Source of the DNA: Flavobacteriales bacterium
GTDB taxonomy: Bacteria > Bacteroidota > Bacteroidia > Flavobacteriales_D > Sanyastnellaceae
Direction of reading: 5' to 3'
Assembly (NCBI GenBank): GCA_947457325.1
Contig: CANGVU010000126.1
Location: 1 to 5,145 of the forward strand
DNA: 5,145 nucleotides
The position numbers and the translations under genes were made by a program. The first letter of the stretch is position 1. Each line of letters starts with the position of its first letter. This document shows positions 1 through 5,145 of this stretch, piece by piece. The notes below the pieces were generated by a model. The model was not told the origin of the DNA. It saw only the letters and a list, made by a program, of their open reading frames with translations, and did not search any database.

Positions 1-498
1 TATGTTTATGAACCGTCTTTAGATATCGATAATTATCTCAATCGTGATTTATTGGGAACAGAAGGGGTTCAGTTGTCTTGCAAATATGCGGGAAACAAAA
101 TCAGTGTGTTCAGCTATGGAATAATCAATCGAGATATCGCACATGATTTGATTGATGAGATGCAAGGAGAAATGGGACAGATGTACTATGGTTTTCCTGG
201 TTATAAGTATCATTTACATGGGGCTTATCACTTTACCAAACACCTAAGTATGAATGCAGGACTGACCAAACAAGGTCCGTTTCATTATTTCGAGAATGAG
301 TATTTTGAAAATGGTTTTTTGATGCAATTGGGACTGAATGCACAACTGCTCAAAAATAGAAATTTACAGATGGGCTTGGCCGTTAAAAATTTGACAGATG
401 CAGATTTTTGGGTGACAAGTCCAACCAATACTTCCATTCTGCCTTTACCCTTGTTGAGTAGACAACTTCAGTTTTCATTACAATATCTGTTTTACTGA
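1..498 (+). CDS. Outer-membrane beta-barrel protein, probable TonB-dependent receptor (C-terminal part, 5' truncated)
   Basis: The reading frame is open from the first base and gives 165 codons before the TGA at 496-498. No start is visible: a TTG at 52 is in frame but coding continues upstream, so the gene begins outside the window. The sequence shows alternating polar/hydrophobic stretches rich in Tyr, Phe and Gly, as in amphipathic beta-strands. Near the end there is a motif like VKNLTDADFWV (visible residues 128-138), then a short Pro-rich loop and the last strand RQLQFSLQYLFY. This matches the 'VxNLxDxxY ... aromatic terminal strand' ending of TonB-dependent receptors, and the terminal aromatic residue fits recognition by the BAM machinery. 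By family knowledge such proteins import large nutrients or siderophores across the outer membrane; the substrate cannot be told from this piece. The plug domain and TonB box lie outside the window, so another 16-22-strand barrel family is possible. The stop overlaps the start of the downstream sensor gene. Confidence 0.72.
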   Translation, partial: YVYEPSLDIDNYLNRDLLGTEGVQLSCKYAGNKISVFSYGIINRDIAHDLIDEMQGEMGQMYYGFPGYKYHLHGAYHFTKHLSMNAGLTKQGPFHYFENEYFENGFLMQLGLNAQLLKNRNLQMGLAVKNLTDADFWVTSPTNTSILPLPLLSRQLQFSLQYLFY

Positions 499-500
499 TG
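496..500 (+). other. TGATG stop/start overlap between barrel gene and sensor gene
   Basis: The TGA ending the barrel gene shares its final A with the ATG of the sensor gene. No purine-rich Shine-Dalgarno sequence precedes it. This arrangement commonly supports translational coupling by terminating ribosomes and argues that both genes are on one transcript. A second in-frame ATG at 504 is an alternative start that would shorten the signal peptide by two residues only. Confidence 0.8.
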
Positions 501-2996
501 AGCATGATAAAGTCAATATTTCTTTCTGCATGTCTCTTGATTTTTGTCAATCAAACCTTTGCACAGAGCACTGACTCTCTGCAGATCATGAATGGTCGCC
601 TGGATGATGGATATACTTTTTTATCTGAAAATCAGTTTGAGAAAGCTTCGCGAATTGGGCTTCAAGTTTTGCAGTTTGGACGAAAAACCAACAATCCTCA
701 ATTGTATGCTCAGTCTTGTTTGCTTTTAACCGAATTGTCATTGCGTTCAGGCAATTTTAATGAAGGGATAAAATTTGCTTCGAGAGGAATGGAAAGTGTG
801 AAGGAAGTTGATGAGTATTTGTGGTGCAGTATCGGTGTAGCCATGGTAGATCTGTATTTGAGCTATGGTGTGCCGGAAAGGGCTATCGGCTTATCTCAAA
901 GAATTTACGATAAAAAGAAATTAACCAAAAGTCAGGAATTTCGATTGCTCAATATCTGGGCGAGGTCACTTCATGCGCTTAACCAAGACAAACAGTCAGA
1001 GGAGTTACTGAATCGTTTTTTCGAATCTCGACAAGCTGATTTTTATAAAAACCCCAATCCTTATTTGGATTTGTTTGAGTTGTGGGTTGATGCCATGTCA
1101 ATGAATTTCAAAAGTAAAGATGCTTATTTGCAGACCATCAATCTGCTTTCATTGATTGAAAGGACGGCCAGCAAAGAGAAGTTGTTTGTATTGAATAACA
1201 AGGCCGGTGAGCTGTGTATTCACTTAAAAGATTACAATAAGGCCATTTCATTTTTTAATGAAGCATTAGCTCTAAATGATAATCAATGGAAACACCAAGA
1301 AAATTACGTGATGCTCAATTTGGCAAGAGCATACTATTTGTCGGGAAATTATGATCGAGCGTTTGATGTCGCAGAGCAATTATATATCGTTGCTGAGAAA
1401 AATAATTTTATGTTTCAAAAGGCTATAACAGCAGCCTTCTTGGCAAGGTTACGTGTTGCTAGCAATTCGATATCTACTGCAGTTGAATGGGCAAATGTTG
1501 CTTATCGATTGAGTGAGGAAATGGATGATAAACTGCTACAGCATCAGGTAGCTTTGTTGTTGTCCGAATTGTTCGAATTAAACAATGAGTTTGATCGCAG
1601 TAGCAAATTCAAGCTGAAAGCTTCCCAAATTCAGGAAAAAATTCTTTTAGATGAGCAGAACAATAAGTTGAAGCGCGCTAATTTGAATATCGATATTGCC
1701 AATGCGGAGTTTGAAGCCATCATGGAGCTACAGAATTTTGAGAAGCAGCGGCTCATCTTGAATGATAAGTTGAAGAAAATTCAATTTGAAACTGAACGCC
1801 AAGAGGAGAAGTATCTCTATGATCTGCGCATTGCCAATGAAGGAATAGAAAAAGAAAGGGCATTTAATCGAATTCAAAAACTAGAGGCTGAAAAGTTGAA
1901 TGAAGTTCAACGTTATCAAATCTCTGAGCTTGAAAATAAACGAAAGTCCAACTTGTTGAGCATTGCAGAATTAAAAAACCAAAAACAAGACATCGAGAAC
2001 AAGAATTTGAACTTGAAGTTGAAAAATGATAAGCTTGCAGCACAAGATGAGTTGAACAAGAAAGAAATTGAATTTCGCAAGAAGCAATCTTTATTTGGAA
2101 TCTTGTTTACAGGAATTGTTTTGTTGATTCTCATTATCATCGTTTTCTTTTTTCGAAAAACCAGAAGCCAGAATAAGATCATTGAGAAAAATAACCAAGA
2201 GATTCAGCAGATCAATACTGAGTTGGGAGAGAAGAACAATGAGATTGTTTCAGGTATTCAATATGCCAGTAAATTTCAAGAAATGGTTTACCCCAAAGAG
2301 GCTGATTTGTCATTGTACTTTAACGATGGCTTTATCATTCATCGACCTTTGGAGATGGTAAGTGGTGATTTGCCTTTTATTTTTAAAATACAGGATCAAG
2401 TTTTTGTTGCAGCAGTGGATTGTATTGGTCATGGTGTAAGTGCTTCAATGTTGTCCATCATGACTTATTTTGGTTTGACAGATATAATACGCAATAACCC
2501 GGATGAGAATTGCGCAGAAATTTTAAGATTATTGCACCGAAGATTGGTGTTGAGTTTGTCACAATCAGAGACTAGAAATTATATTGTGAGTGTCGATTTA
2601 TCGCTTTTGAAGTATGATATTGCATCAAGAAAATTGCAGTTTTCTGGCGCCAATTTGCCTATGCTAACATTGATAAATGGCGACGTTCAAATGTTTAAAG
2701 GGGCTCACATTTCAATTGGTGAGAATGTAAAAGAAGATCGTTTGAATTTTATCAATTATGATGTACAATGTCAAACGGGTGATGAGCTTTATCTTTTCAG
2801 CGATGGTCTTTATCATCAGTTTGGAGGACTGGACGGGAAACAAAAATTATCCAAGAAACGTATAGTCCAAAAGTTGAATGAAATTCAAGGCTCTGCCTTT
2901 GAAAATAGAAAGAGTGAAATGAATCAATTGTTTGATGATTGGAAAGGGGAGTGCGGTCAAACAGATGATTTAGTGATTTTGGGAATAAAAGTATAA
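498..2996 (+). CDS. TPR/coiled-coil membrane sensor with C-terminal PP2C (SpoIIE-type) protein phosphatase, SiaA-like role
   Basis: This 832-residue protein has five parts. Residues 1-22 are a Sec signal peptide (Lys5, hydrophobic core, cleavage probably after TFA at 20-22). Residues about 30-370 form a helical repeat region with recognisable TPR units around 235-262 and 270-300. Residues about 372-530 are a long, highly charged coiled coil. Residues 532-552 are one transmembrane helix followed by RKTR (positive inside). Residues 556-598 are a cytoplasmic signalling helix. Residues about 600-832 are the phosphatase. Likely metal-binding acidic residues are visible in SGD (622-624), DCIGHG (641-646), FSDG (ending 770) and the C-terminal QTDDLVILGI. 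Two family motifs differ: SGDLPF instead of the usual SGDFYW, and VSVD (697-700) where many relatives have DGMD. The TPR region probably senses a periplasmic protein or ligand, and the phosphatase probably dephosphorylates the serine phosphoprotein encoded two genes downstream, as SiaA does to SiaC. The sensor region is unlike that of Pseudomonas SiaA, so the relation is by role and catalytic domain. The ligand is unknown. Confidence 0.9.
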   Translation: MSMIKSIFLSACLLIFVNQTFAQSTDSLQIMNGRLDDGYTFLSENQFEKASRIGLQVLQFGRKTNNPQLYAQSCLLLTELSLRSGNFNEGIKFASRGMESVKEVDEYLWCSIGVAMVDLYLSYGVPERAIGLSQRIYDKKKLTKSQEFRLLNIWARSLHALNQDKQSEELLNRFFESRQADFYKNPNPYLDLFELWVDAMSMNFKSKDAYLQTINLLSLIERTASKEKLFVLNNKAGELCIHLKDYNKAISFFNEALALNDNQWKHQENYVMLNLARAYYLSGNYDRAFDVAEQLYIVAEKNNFMFQKAITAAFLARLRVASNSISTAVEWANVAYRLSEEMDDKLLQHQVALLLSELFELNNEFDRSSKFKLKASQIQEKILLDEQNNKLKRANLNIDIANAEFEAIMELQNFEKQRLILNDKLKKIQFETERQEEKYLYDLRIANEGIEKERAFNRIQKLEAEKLNEVQRYQISELENKRKSNLLSIAELKNQKQDIENKNLNLKLKNDKLAAQDELNKKEIEFRKKQSLFGILFTGIVLLILIIIVFFFRKTRSQNKIIEKNNQEIQQINTELGEKNNEIVSGIQYASKFQEMVYPKEADLSLYFNDGFIIHRPLEMVSGDLPFIFKIQDQVFVAAVDCIGHGVSASMLSIMTYFGLTDIIRNNPDENCAEILRLLHRRLVLSLSQSETRNYIVSVDLSLLKYDIASRKLQFSGANLPMLTLINGDVQMFKGAHISIGENVKEDRLNFINYDVQCQTGDELYLFSDGLYHQFGGLDGKQKLSKKRIVQKLNEIQGSAFENRKSEMNQLFDDWKGECGQTDDLVILGIKV

Positions 2997-2997
2997 A

Positions 2998-3498
2998 GTG
3001 AAACCTACGGTACTCAAATATCAAGTACGATTAACTTCTTTGGAGGTTGAATCTGTTATAGACAGAATCGTAAAGGAGTCCGAGCAACTAAGTATTCATA
3101 AACGTTTCTTAAAAATTACAATCAATTGTTTGGTGGAGTTGATTGATAATGCTTTTCGATATTCTTCTGCTGTTGGTGAAGTGTTGGTCGATATCGAGCT
3201 AACTTCCGAGCAGGTTTCCTTTGTCGTCATGAATCAATCAACGCTCAATGATGTCGAGGTACTGATGTTGCAAGTTGAAAGCTATAAGCGCATGACGGAT
3301 GAAGAATTGGATTTGCTTTATAGACAGAAGTTGTCTAACAATACATTCAATGAACGCGGAGGTGCTGGTTTGGGCCTTTTACAGATTATGCGCAAAGATT
3401 GTTTGAAAGAGATTGTGATTTCCCCAAAGTTGGGCGCGTCGAGTAACGTATATTGCAGGGTAGATTTAAAATTGAAAAAATGCAATCGTGATGAGTGA
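2998..3498 (+). CDS. SiaB family protein kinase (DUF6272, GHKL/HATPase fold)
   Basis: This 166-residue cytoplasmic protein carries the marks of a small GHKL ATPase of the anti-sigma-kinase/SiaB type. The N-box is E47-x3-N51 (in VELIDNAFRYS), whose Asn normally holds Mg-ATP. A glycine-rich ATP-lid motif, NERGGAGLGLLQI, spans 118-130. There is no H-box, no receiver and no transmembrane segment, so it is not a classical sensor histidine kinase. In SiaABCD systems SiaB phosphorylates SiaC on a Thr. Here the predicted substrate is encoded immediately downstream, and the opposing phosphatase immediately upstream. The start is GTG at 2998, one base after the preceding TAA; no in-frame ATG occurs before the conserved core, and the N-terminus has normal family length. 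No Shine-Dalgarno sequence is seen, so translation is probably coupled to the upstream gene. An anti-sigma-factor kinase (RsbW/SpoIIAB type) is the main alternative, but the SiaC partner makes SiaB much more likely. Confidence 0.88.
   Translation: MKPTVLKYQVRLTSLEVESVIDRIVKESEQLSIHKRFLKITINCLVELIDNAFRYSSAVGEVLVDIELTSEQVSFVVMNQSTLNDVEVLMLQVESYKRMTDEELDLLYRQKLSNNTFNERGGAGLGLLQIMRKDCLKEIVISPKLGASSNVYCRVDLKLKKCNRDE
3491..3498 (+). other. 8-base overlap of the SiaB-like and SiaC-like genes
   Basis: The ATG of the phosphoprotein gene (3491-3493) lies upstream of the TGA of the kinase gene (3496-3498), in another frame. The overlap implies one transcript and probable translational coupling, which would help keep kinase and substrate production linked. 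Confidence 0.75.
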
Positions 3499-3865
3499 TT
3501 TGTTCATCCTTTCCTCAAACAATACCCCCGGTGTTGAGTTCTCGTTGAATTCAAAGATTCAAAAAGTCTCTGGTATTTCTACCCCCATTGATTCATTTGA
3601 GTTCTATCGTCCATTGATTCAATGGATTTCCGATCATCAAGAGAATATTCAGAATGATACAGTATTCAGATTTGAGTTGAACTACTTTAATTCCTCTTCT
3701 ATGAAGGCTTTGTTATGGCTCATTCAGGCCATTGCCAGTGGAATTGGTCAAGGTAAAGCATGGACCATCGATTGGGTGGTGACAGAAGAAGATGAATTCA
3801 TGGAAGAGGCAGGAGAGTCTTTTCAATCACTGATTGACATTCCTTTGAATATTGTTCGCGTCTAA
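3491..3865 (+). CDS. SiaC family regulatory phosphoprotein (DUF1987)
   Basis: This 124-residue protein matches the DUF1987/SiaC family along its full length. It has an N-terminal strand with a TPGVEF motif (12-17), FEFYRPLIQWI (36-46), the phospho-site region FELNYFNSSSMK (61-72), the strand WTIDWVV then an acidic stretch EEDEF (99-103), and the ending EEAGESFQSLIDIPLNIVRV (105-124). In Pseudomonas SiaC a Thr at position 68, in an LNTSS-like motif, is phosphorylated by SiaB. Here residue 68 is Ser (TCC at 3692-3694), followed by two more Ser. The family is structurally like SpoIIAA/STAS anti-anti-sigma proteins and acts as a phosphorylation-gated binding partner. ATG 3491 is preferred; GTG 3488 would add a single residue. 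The start overlaps the kinase gene by 8 bases, and the 3' end overlaps the convergent aldolase gene by 39 bases. No diguanylate cyclase (SiaD) partner is present in the window, so the effector is unknown. Confidence 0.9.
   Translation: MSDLFILSSNNTPGVEFSLNSKIQKVSGISTPIDSFEFYRPLIQWISDHQENIQNDTVFRFELNYFNSSSMKALLWLIQAIASGIGQGKAWTIDWVVTEEDEFMEEAGESFQSLIDIPLNIVRV
3827..3865. other. Tail-to-tail 39-base overlap of two convergent genes
   Basis: The last 13 codons of the siaC-like gene (plus strand, stop at 3863-3865) and the last 13 codons of the threonine aldolase gene (minus strand, stop at 3827-3829) occupy the same bases. The siaC side encodes the conserved family ending LIDIPLNIVRV, so that frame is constrained. 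The aldolase side encodes a poorly conserved tail (NNIQRNVNQ). There is no intergenic hairpin with a T-run on either strand, so both mRNAs probably extend into the opposite gene. Confidence 0.85.
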
Positions 3866-4864
3866 TCTGAAGTGATTTTCAATGGACTTGCGGTCTATGC
3901 CCATGTGCGTTACAAATCGAACTTTGTTAGGGCCAAATGGAAAACACAGTATTTCTTTGTCTTTCATCTCTTCTACAAATGATGCAGCGCCTCGAGGGTC
4001 AATGGTTTCTGCAATGACAATGTTGGTTTGAATAGGGTAAACCGAAGAGATATTGGGATGGGTCAATAATATTTCACCCAAATATTTGGCATTTTGATGG
4101 TCGTCTTGTAGTCGTTCAATGTTGTTTTTTAATGCAAATAGTCCTGCCGCAGCAATGATGCCTGCTTGACGCATTCCGCCACCCAAAGATTTCCGTCTTC
4201 TTCTGGCTCTTTCAATGAAATCTTTTTTTCCTAATAATAATGATCCCACAGGAGCTCCTAACCCTTTGCTCAGGCAAATGCTAATAGAATCAAAAGATTG
4301 CGCATATTCGGTTGGCGAGATTCCAGTTTCTATCAAGGCATTGAACAATCTTGCACCATCACAATGCAATTTCAATCCGTAAGTTTGGCAAACACTTTTT
4401 ATTTTTTTGATTTCATTAAAATCCCAGATTGCACCACCACCTTTATTCATGGTGTCCTCGATACAGATCAAACGGGTTAAAGGCAAGTGAATATCATTTT
4501 TATTGTTGATGTTAGATACAACATCCTCAGCCGTAAACATTCCAAAAGGCTTTTCTATCAAACGCACACTGCAGCCTGAATTCAAAGCGATTCCGCCTCC
4601 TTCATAAATATAAATATGAGCCAAGTTGGAACAGATAACTTCGTCACCTGGTTGGGTATGAACATTGATGGCAATTTGGTTGGTTTGGGTTCCCGAACTG
4701 CAGTACAGTGCCGCCTCCATTCCAAACAAATCCGCCGCAAATTGTTGCAGCTCATTAACAGTAGGGTCTTCACCAAAAACATCATCTCCCACAGGAGCCT
4801 GATACATGGCATCCTTCATTTCTTTTGAAGGAAGGGTAAAGGTATCACTTCTTAAATCAAGCAT
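3827..4864 (-). CDS. ltaE: Low-specificity L-threonine aldolase (PLP-dependent, fold type I)
   Basis: This 345-residue protein is full length for the family. It cleaves L-threonine or L-allo-threonine to glycine and acetaldehyde in the cytoplasm and contributes to glycine supply and threonine breakdown. Family motifs in order are LRSDTFTLPS (4-13), VGDDVFGEDPTVNELQ (25-40), the cofactor-phosphate loop SSGTQTN (56-62), AHIYIYEGGG (82-91) with His83, NDIH with His126, HCDGARLFNA (167-176) with Asp169 for the pyridine nitrogen and Arg172, CLSKGLGAPVGSLL (197-210) with the Schiff-base Lys200, RKSLGGGMRQAG (224-235), and KVRFVTH with Arg316. Compared with the E. coli enzyme as remembered, the two active-site histidines and the PLP lysine are retained, while the ENTHN motif reads EDTMN (136-140). 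The ATG start is one base after the prfC stop, so the two genes are probably co-transcribed. The C-terminal tail is encoded opposite the end of the siaC-like gene. Confidence 0.95.
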   Translation of the reverse strand: MLDLRSDTFTLPSKEMKDAMYQAPVGDDVFGEDPTVNELQQFAADLFGMEAALYCSSGTQTNQIAINVHTQPGDEVICSNLAHIYIYEGGGIALNSGCSVRLIEKPFGMFTAEDVVSNINNKNDIHLPLTRLICIEDTMNKGGGAIWDFNEIKKIKSVCQTYGLKLHCDGARLFNALIETGISPTEYAQSFDSISICLSKGLGAPVGSLLLGKKDFIERARRRRKSLGGGMRQAGIIAAAGLFALKNNIERLQDDHQNAKYLGEILLTHPNISSVYPIQTNIVIAETIDPRGAASFVEEMKDKEILCFPFGPNKVRFVTHMGIDRKSIENHFRLDANNIQRNVNQ

Positions 4865-4868
4865 ACTA
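4862..4868 (-). other. prfC stop / ltaE start junction with a 1-base gap
   Basis: On the minus strand the prfC TAG (4868-4866) is separated from the ltaE ATG (4864-4862) by a single base. No Shine-Dalgarno-like sequence lies in the A-rich end of prfC. The spacing supports a shared transcript and possible re-initiation by terminating ribosomes. Confidence 0.75.
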
Positions 4869-5145
4869 AGCGTTTTGTGTTTTGAATTCAGAAGTGAAAT
4901 GGAAGGTCAATTCAGGGTAGTTGTTTTGTTCCATGTCCAAAATAAATTTACTAGGAGCAAGATAAACATCATGTCCTTCCTTGTCAATCACCATATTGTT
5001 GCCTTTGATCCTTTTGAACTCACCTAATTTGGCATCATCTGTTGATGTAATCCAGCAAGCTTTGTAAAATGATTTGGTTTCAAAATCGCACTTTGCACCG
5101 TATTCATGTTCCAACCTGTATTTAATTACTTCAAACTGCAGCTCA
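4866..5145 (-). CDS. prfC: Peptide chain release factor 3 (RF3), C-terminal part, 5' truncated
   Basis: 92 codons plus a stop (TAG, 4866-4868) are visible and the frame runs off the right edge, so the start and the GTPase domain lie outside. The visible portion begins ELQFEVIKYRLEHEYGAKC, followed by FYKACWITS and ending LTFHFTSEF plus a short tail. These are hallmark segments of the RF3 C-terminal domain; EF-G and other translational GTPases end differently. RF3 is a cytoplasmic GTPase that recycles RF1 and RF2 from the ribosome after peptide release. A TTG codon at 5112-5114 could be mistaken for a start, but the conserved sequence continues upstream of it. The aldolase gene follows after one base, suggesting a prfC-ltaE transcript. 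Confidence 0.95.
   Translation of the reverse strand, partial: ELQFEVIKYRLEHEYGAKCDFETKSFYKACWITSTDDAKLGEFKRIKGNNMVIDKEGHDVYLAPSKFILDMEQNNYPELTFHFTSEFKTQNA

Noticed and set aside
522..533. Lipobox-like LSAC (residues 9-12) in the sensor's signal peptide, suggesting a lipoprotein
   Set aside because: The hydrophobic core would be only a few residues before the Cys, and the hydrophobic stretch continues past it to a better signal peptidase I site (TFA at 20-22). A lipoprotein anchor also fits poorly with a cytoplasmic phosphatase joined by an internal membrane helix.
1981..2060. Short similar runs (AACTTGAAGTTGAA-like) resembling a DNA repeat
   Set aside because: They follow the codon phase of Asn-Leu-Lys heptads in the coiled coil and are imperfect, so protein-level periodicity explains them.
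1916..2182. Open minus-strand frame of 88 codons opposite the coiled-coil and membrane helix
   Set aside because: It is the low-complexity mirror of an A-rich, Lys/Glu/Asn-rich coding stretch, giving a Phe/Leu/Ser-rich product without recognisable features.
2998..3498. Sensor histidine kinase reading of the GHKL gene
   Set aside because: There is no phospho-acceptor His box, dimerisation domain or sensor region, and the adjacent SiaC-family gene identifies it as a SiaB-type protein kinase.
3866..3960. Possible intrinsic terminator for the signalling operon
   Set aside because: No GC-rich inverted repeat followed by a T-run was found after the stop on the plus strand; the region is coding sequence of the convergent aldolase.
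4616..5027. Open plus-strand frames opposite prfC and the start of the aldolase gene
   Set aside because: Both strands cannot readily be constrained here; the minus strand encodes highly conserved RF3 and aldolase motifs, and the plus-strand products show no family resemblance.

Overview
The window most likely comes from an AT-rich member of the Bacteroidota. The evidence is protein style (an outer-membrane barrel C-terminus of TonB-receptor type, and a TPR/coiled-coil/PP2C sensor typical of that phylum), the lack of Shine-Dalgarno-like sequences before the starts, and the family-level look of every protein. It is almost entirely coding. There is no tRNA, rRNA, CRISPR array, mobile element or intergenic region above a base or two.

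Left arm, plus strand (1-3865), apparently one operon of four tightly packed genes: (i) the 3' end of an outer-membrane beta-barrel gene, probably a TonB-dependent receptor; (ii) a large membrane-bound sensor with a signal peptide, periplasmic TPR and coiled-coil regions, one transmembrane helix and a cytoplasmic PP2C/SpoIIE-type phosphatase; (iii) a small GHKL-fold kinase of the SiaB family (DUF6272); (iv) a SiaC family regulatory phosphoprotein (DUF1987). The junctions are a TGATG stop/start overlap, a 1-base gap and an 8-base overlap, so translation is probably coupled.

Genes ii-iv form a complete phosphatase/kinase/phosphoprotein partner-switching set, equivalent to SiaA-SiaB-SiaC of Pseudomonas aeruginosa. 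There, SiaB phosphorylates SiaC, SiaA reverses this, and unphosphorylated SiaC activates the diguanylate cyclase SiaD. No cyclase is present here. The residue at the SiaC phospho-acceptor position is serine rather than threonine, and the phosphatase has diverged at two family motifs. The output of this version is therefore open, and the coupling to an outer-membrane receptor gene is the most interesting part of the window.

Right arm, minus strand (5145-3827): the 3' end of prfC (peptide chain release factor 3) followed after one base by a complete low-specificity L-threonine aldolase (ltaE). This pair converges on the signalling operon, and the last 39 bases of the aldolase gene and the siaC-like gene overlap tail to tail, so there is no intergenic space for a conventional terminator.
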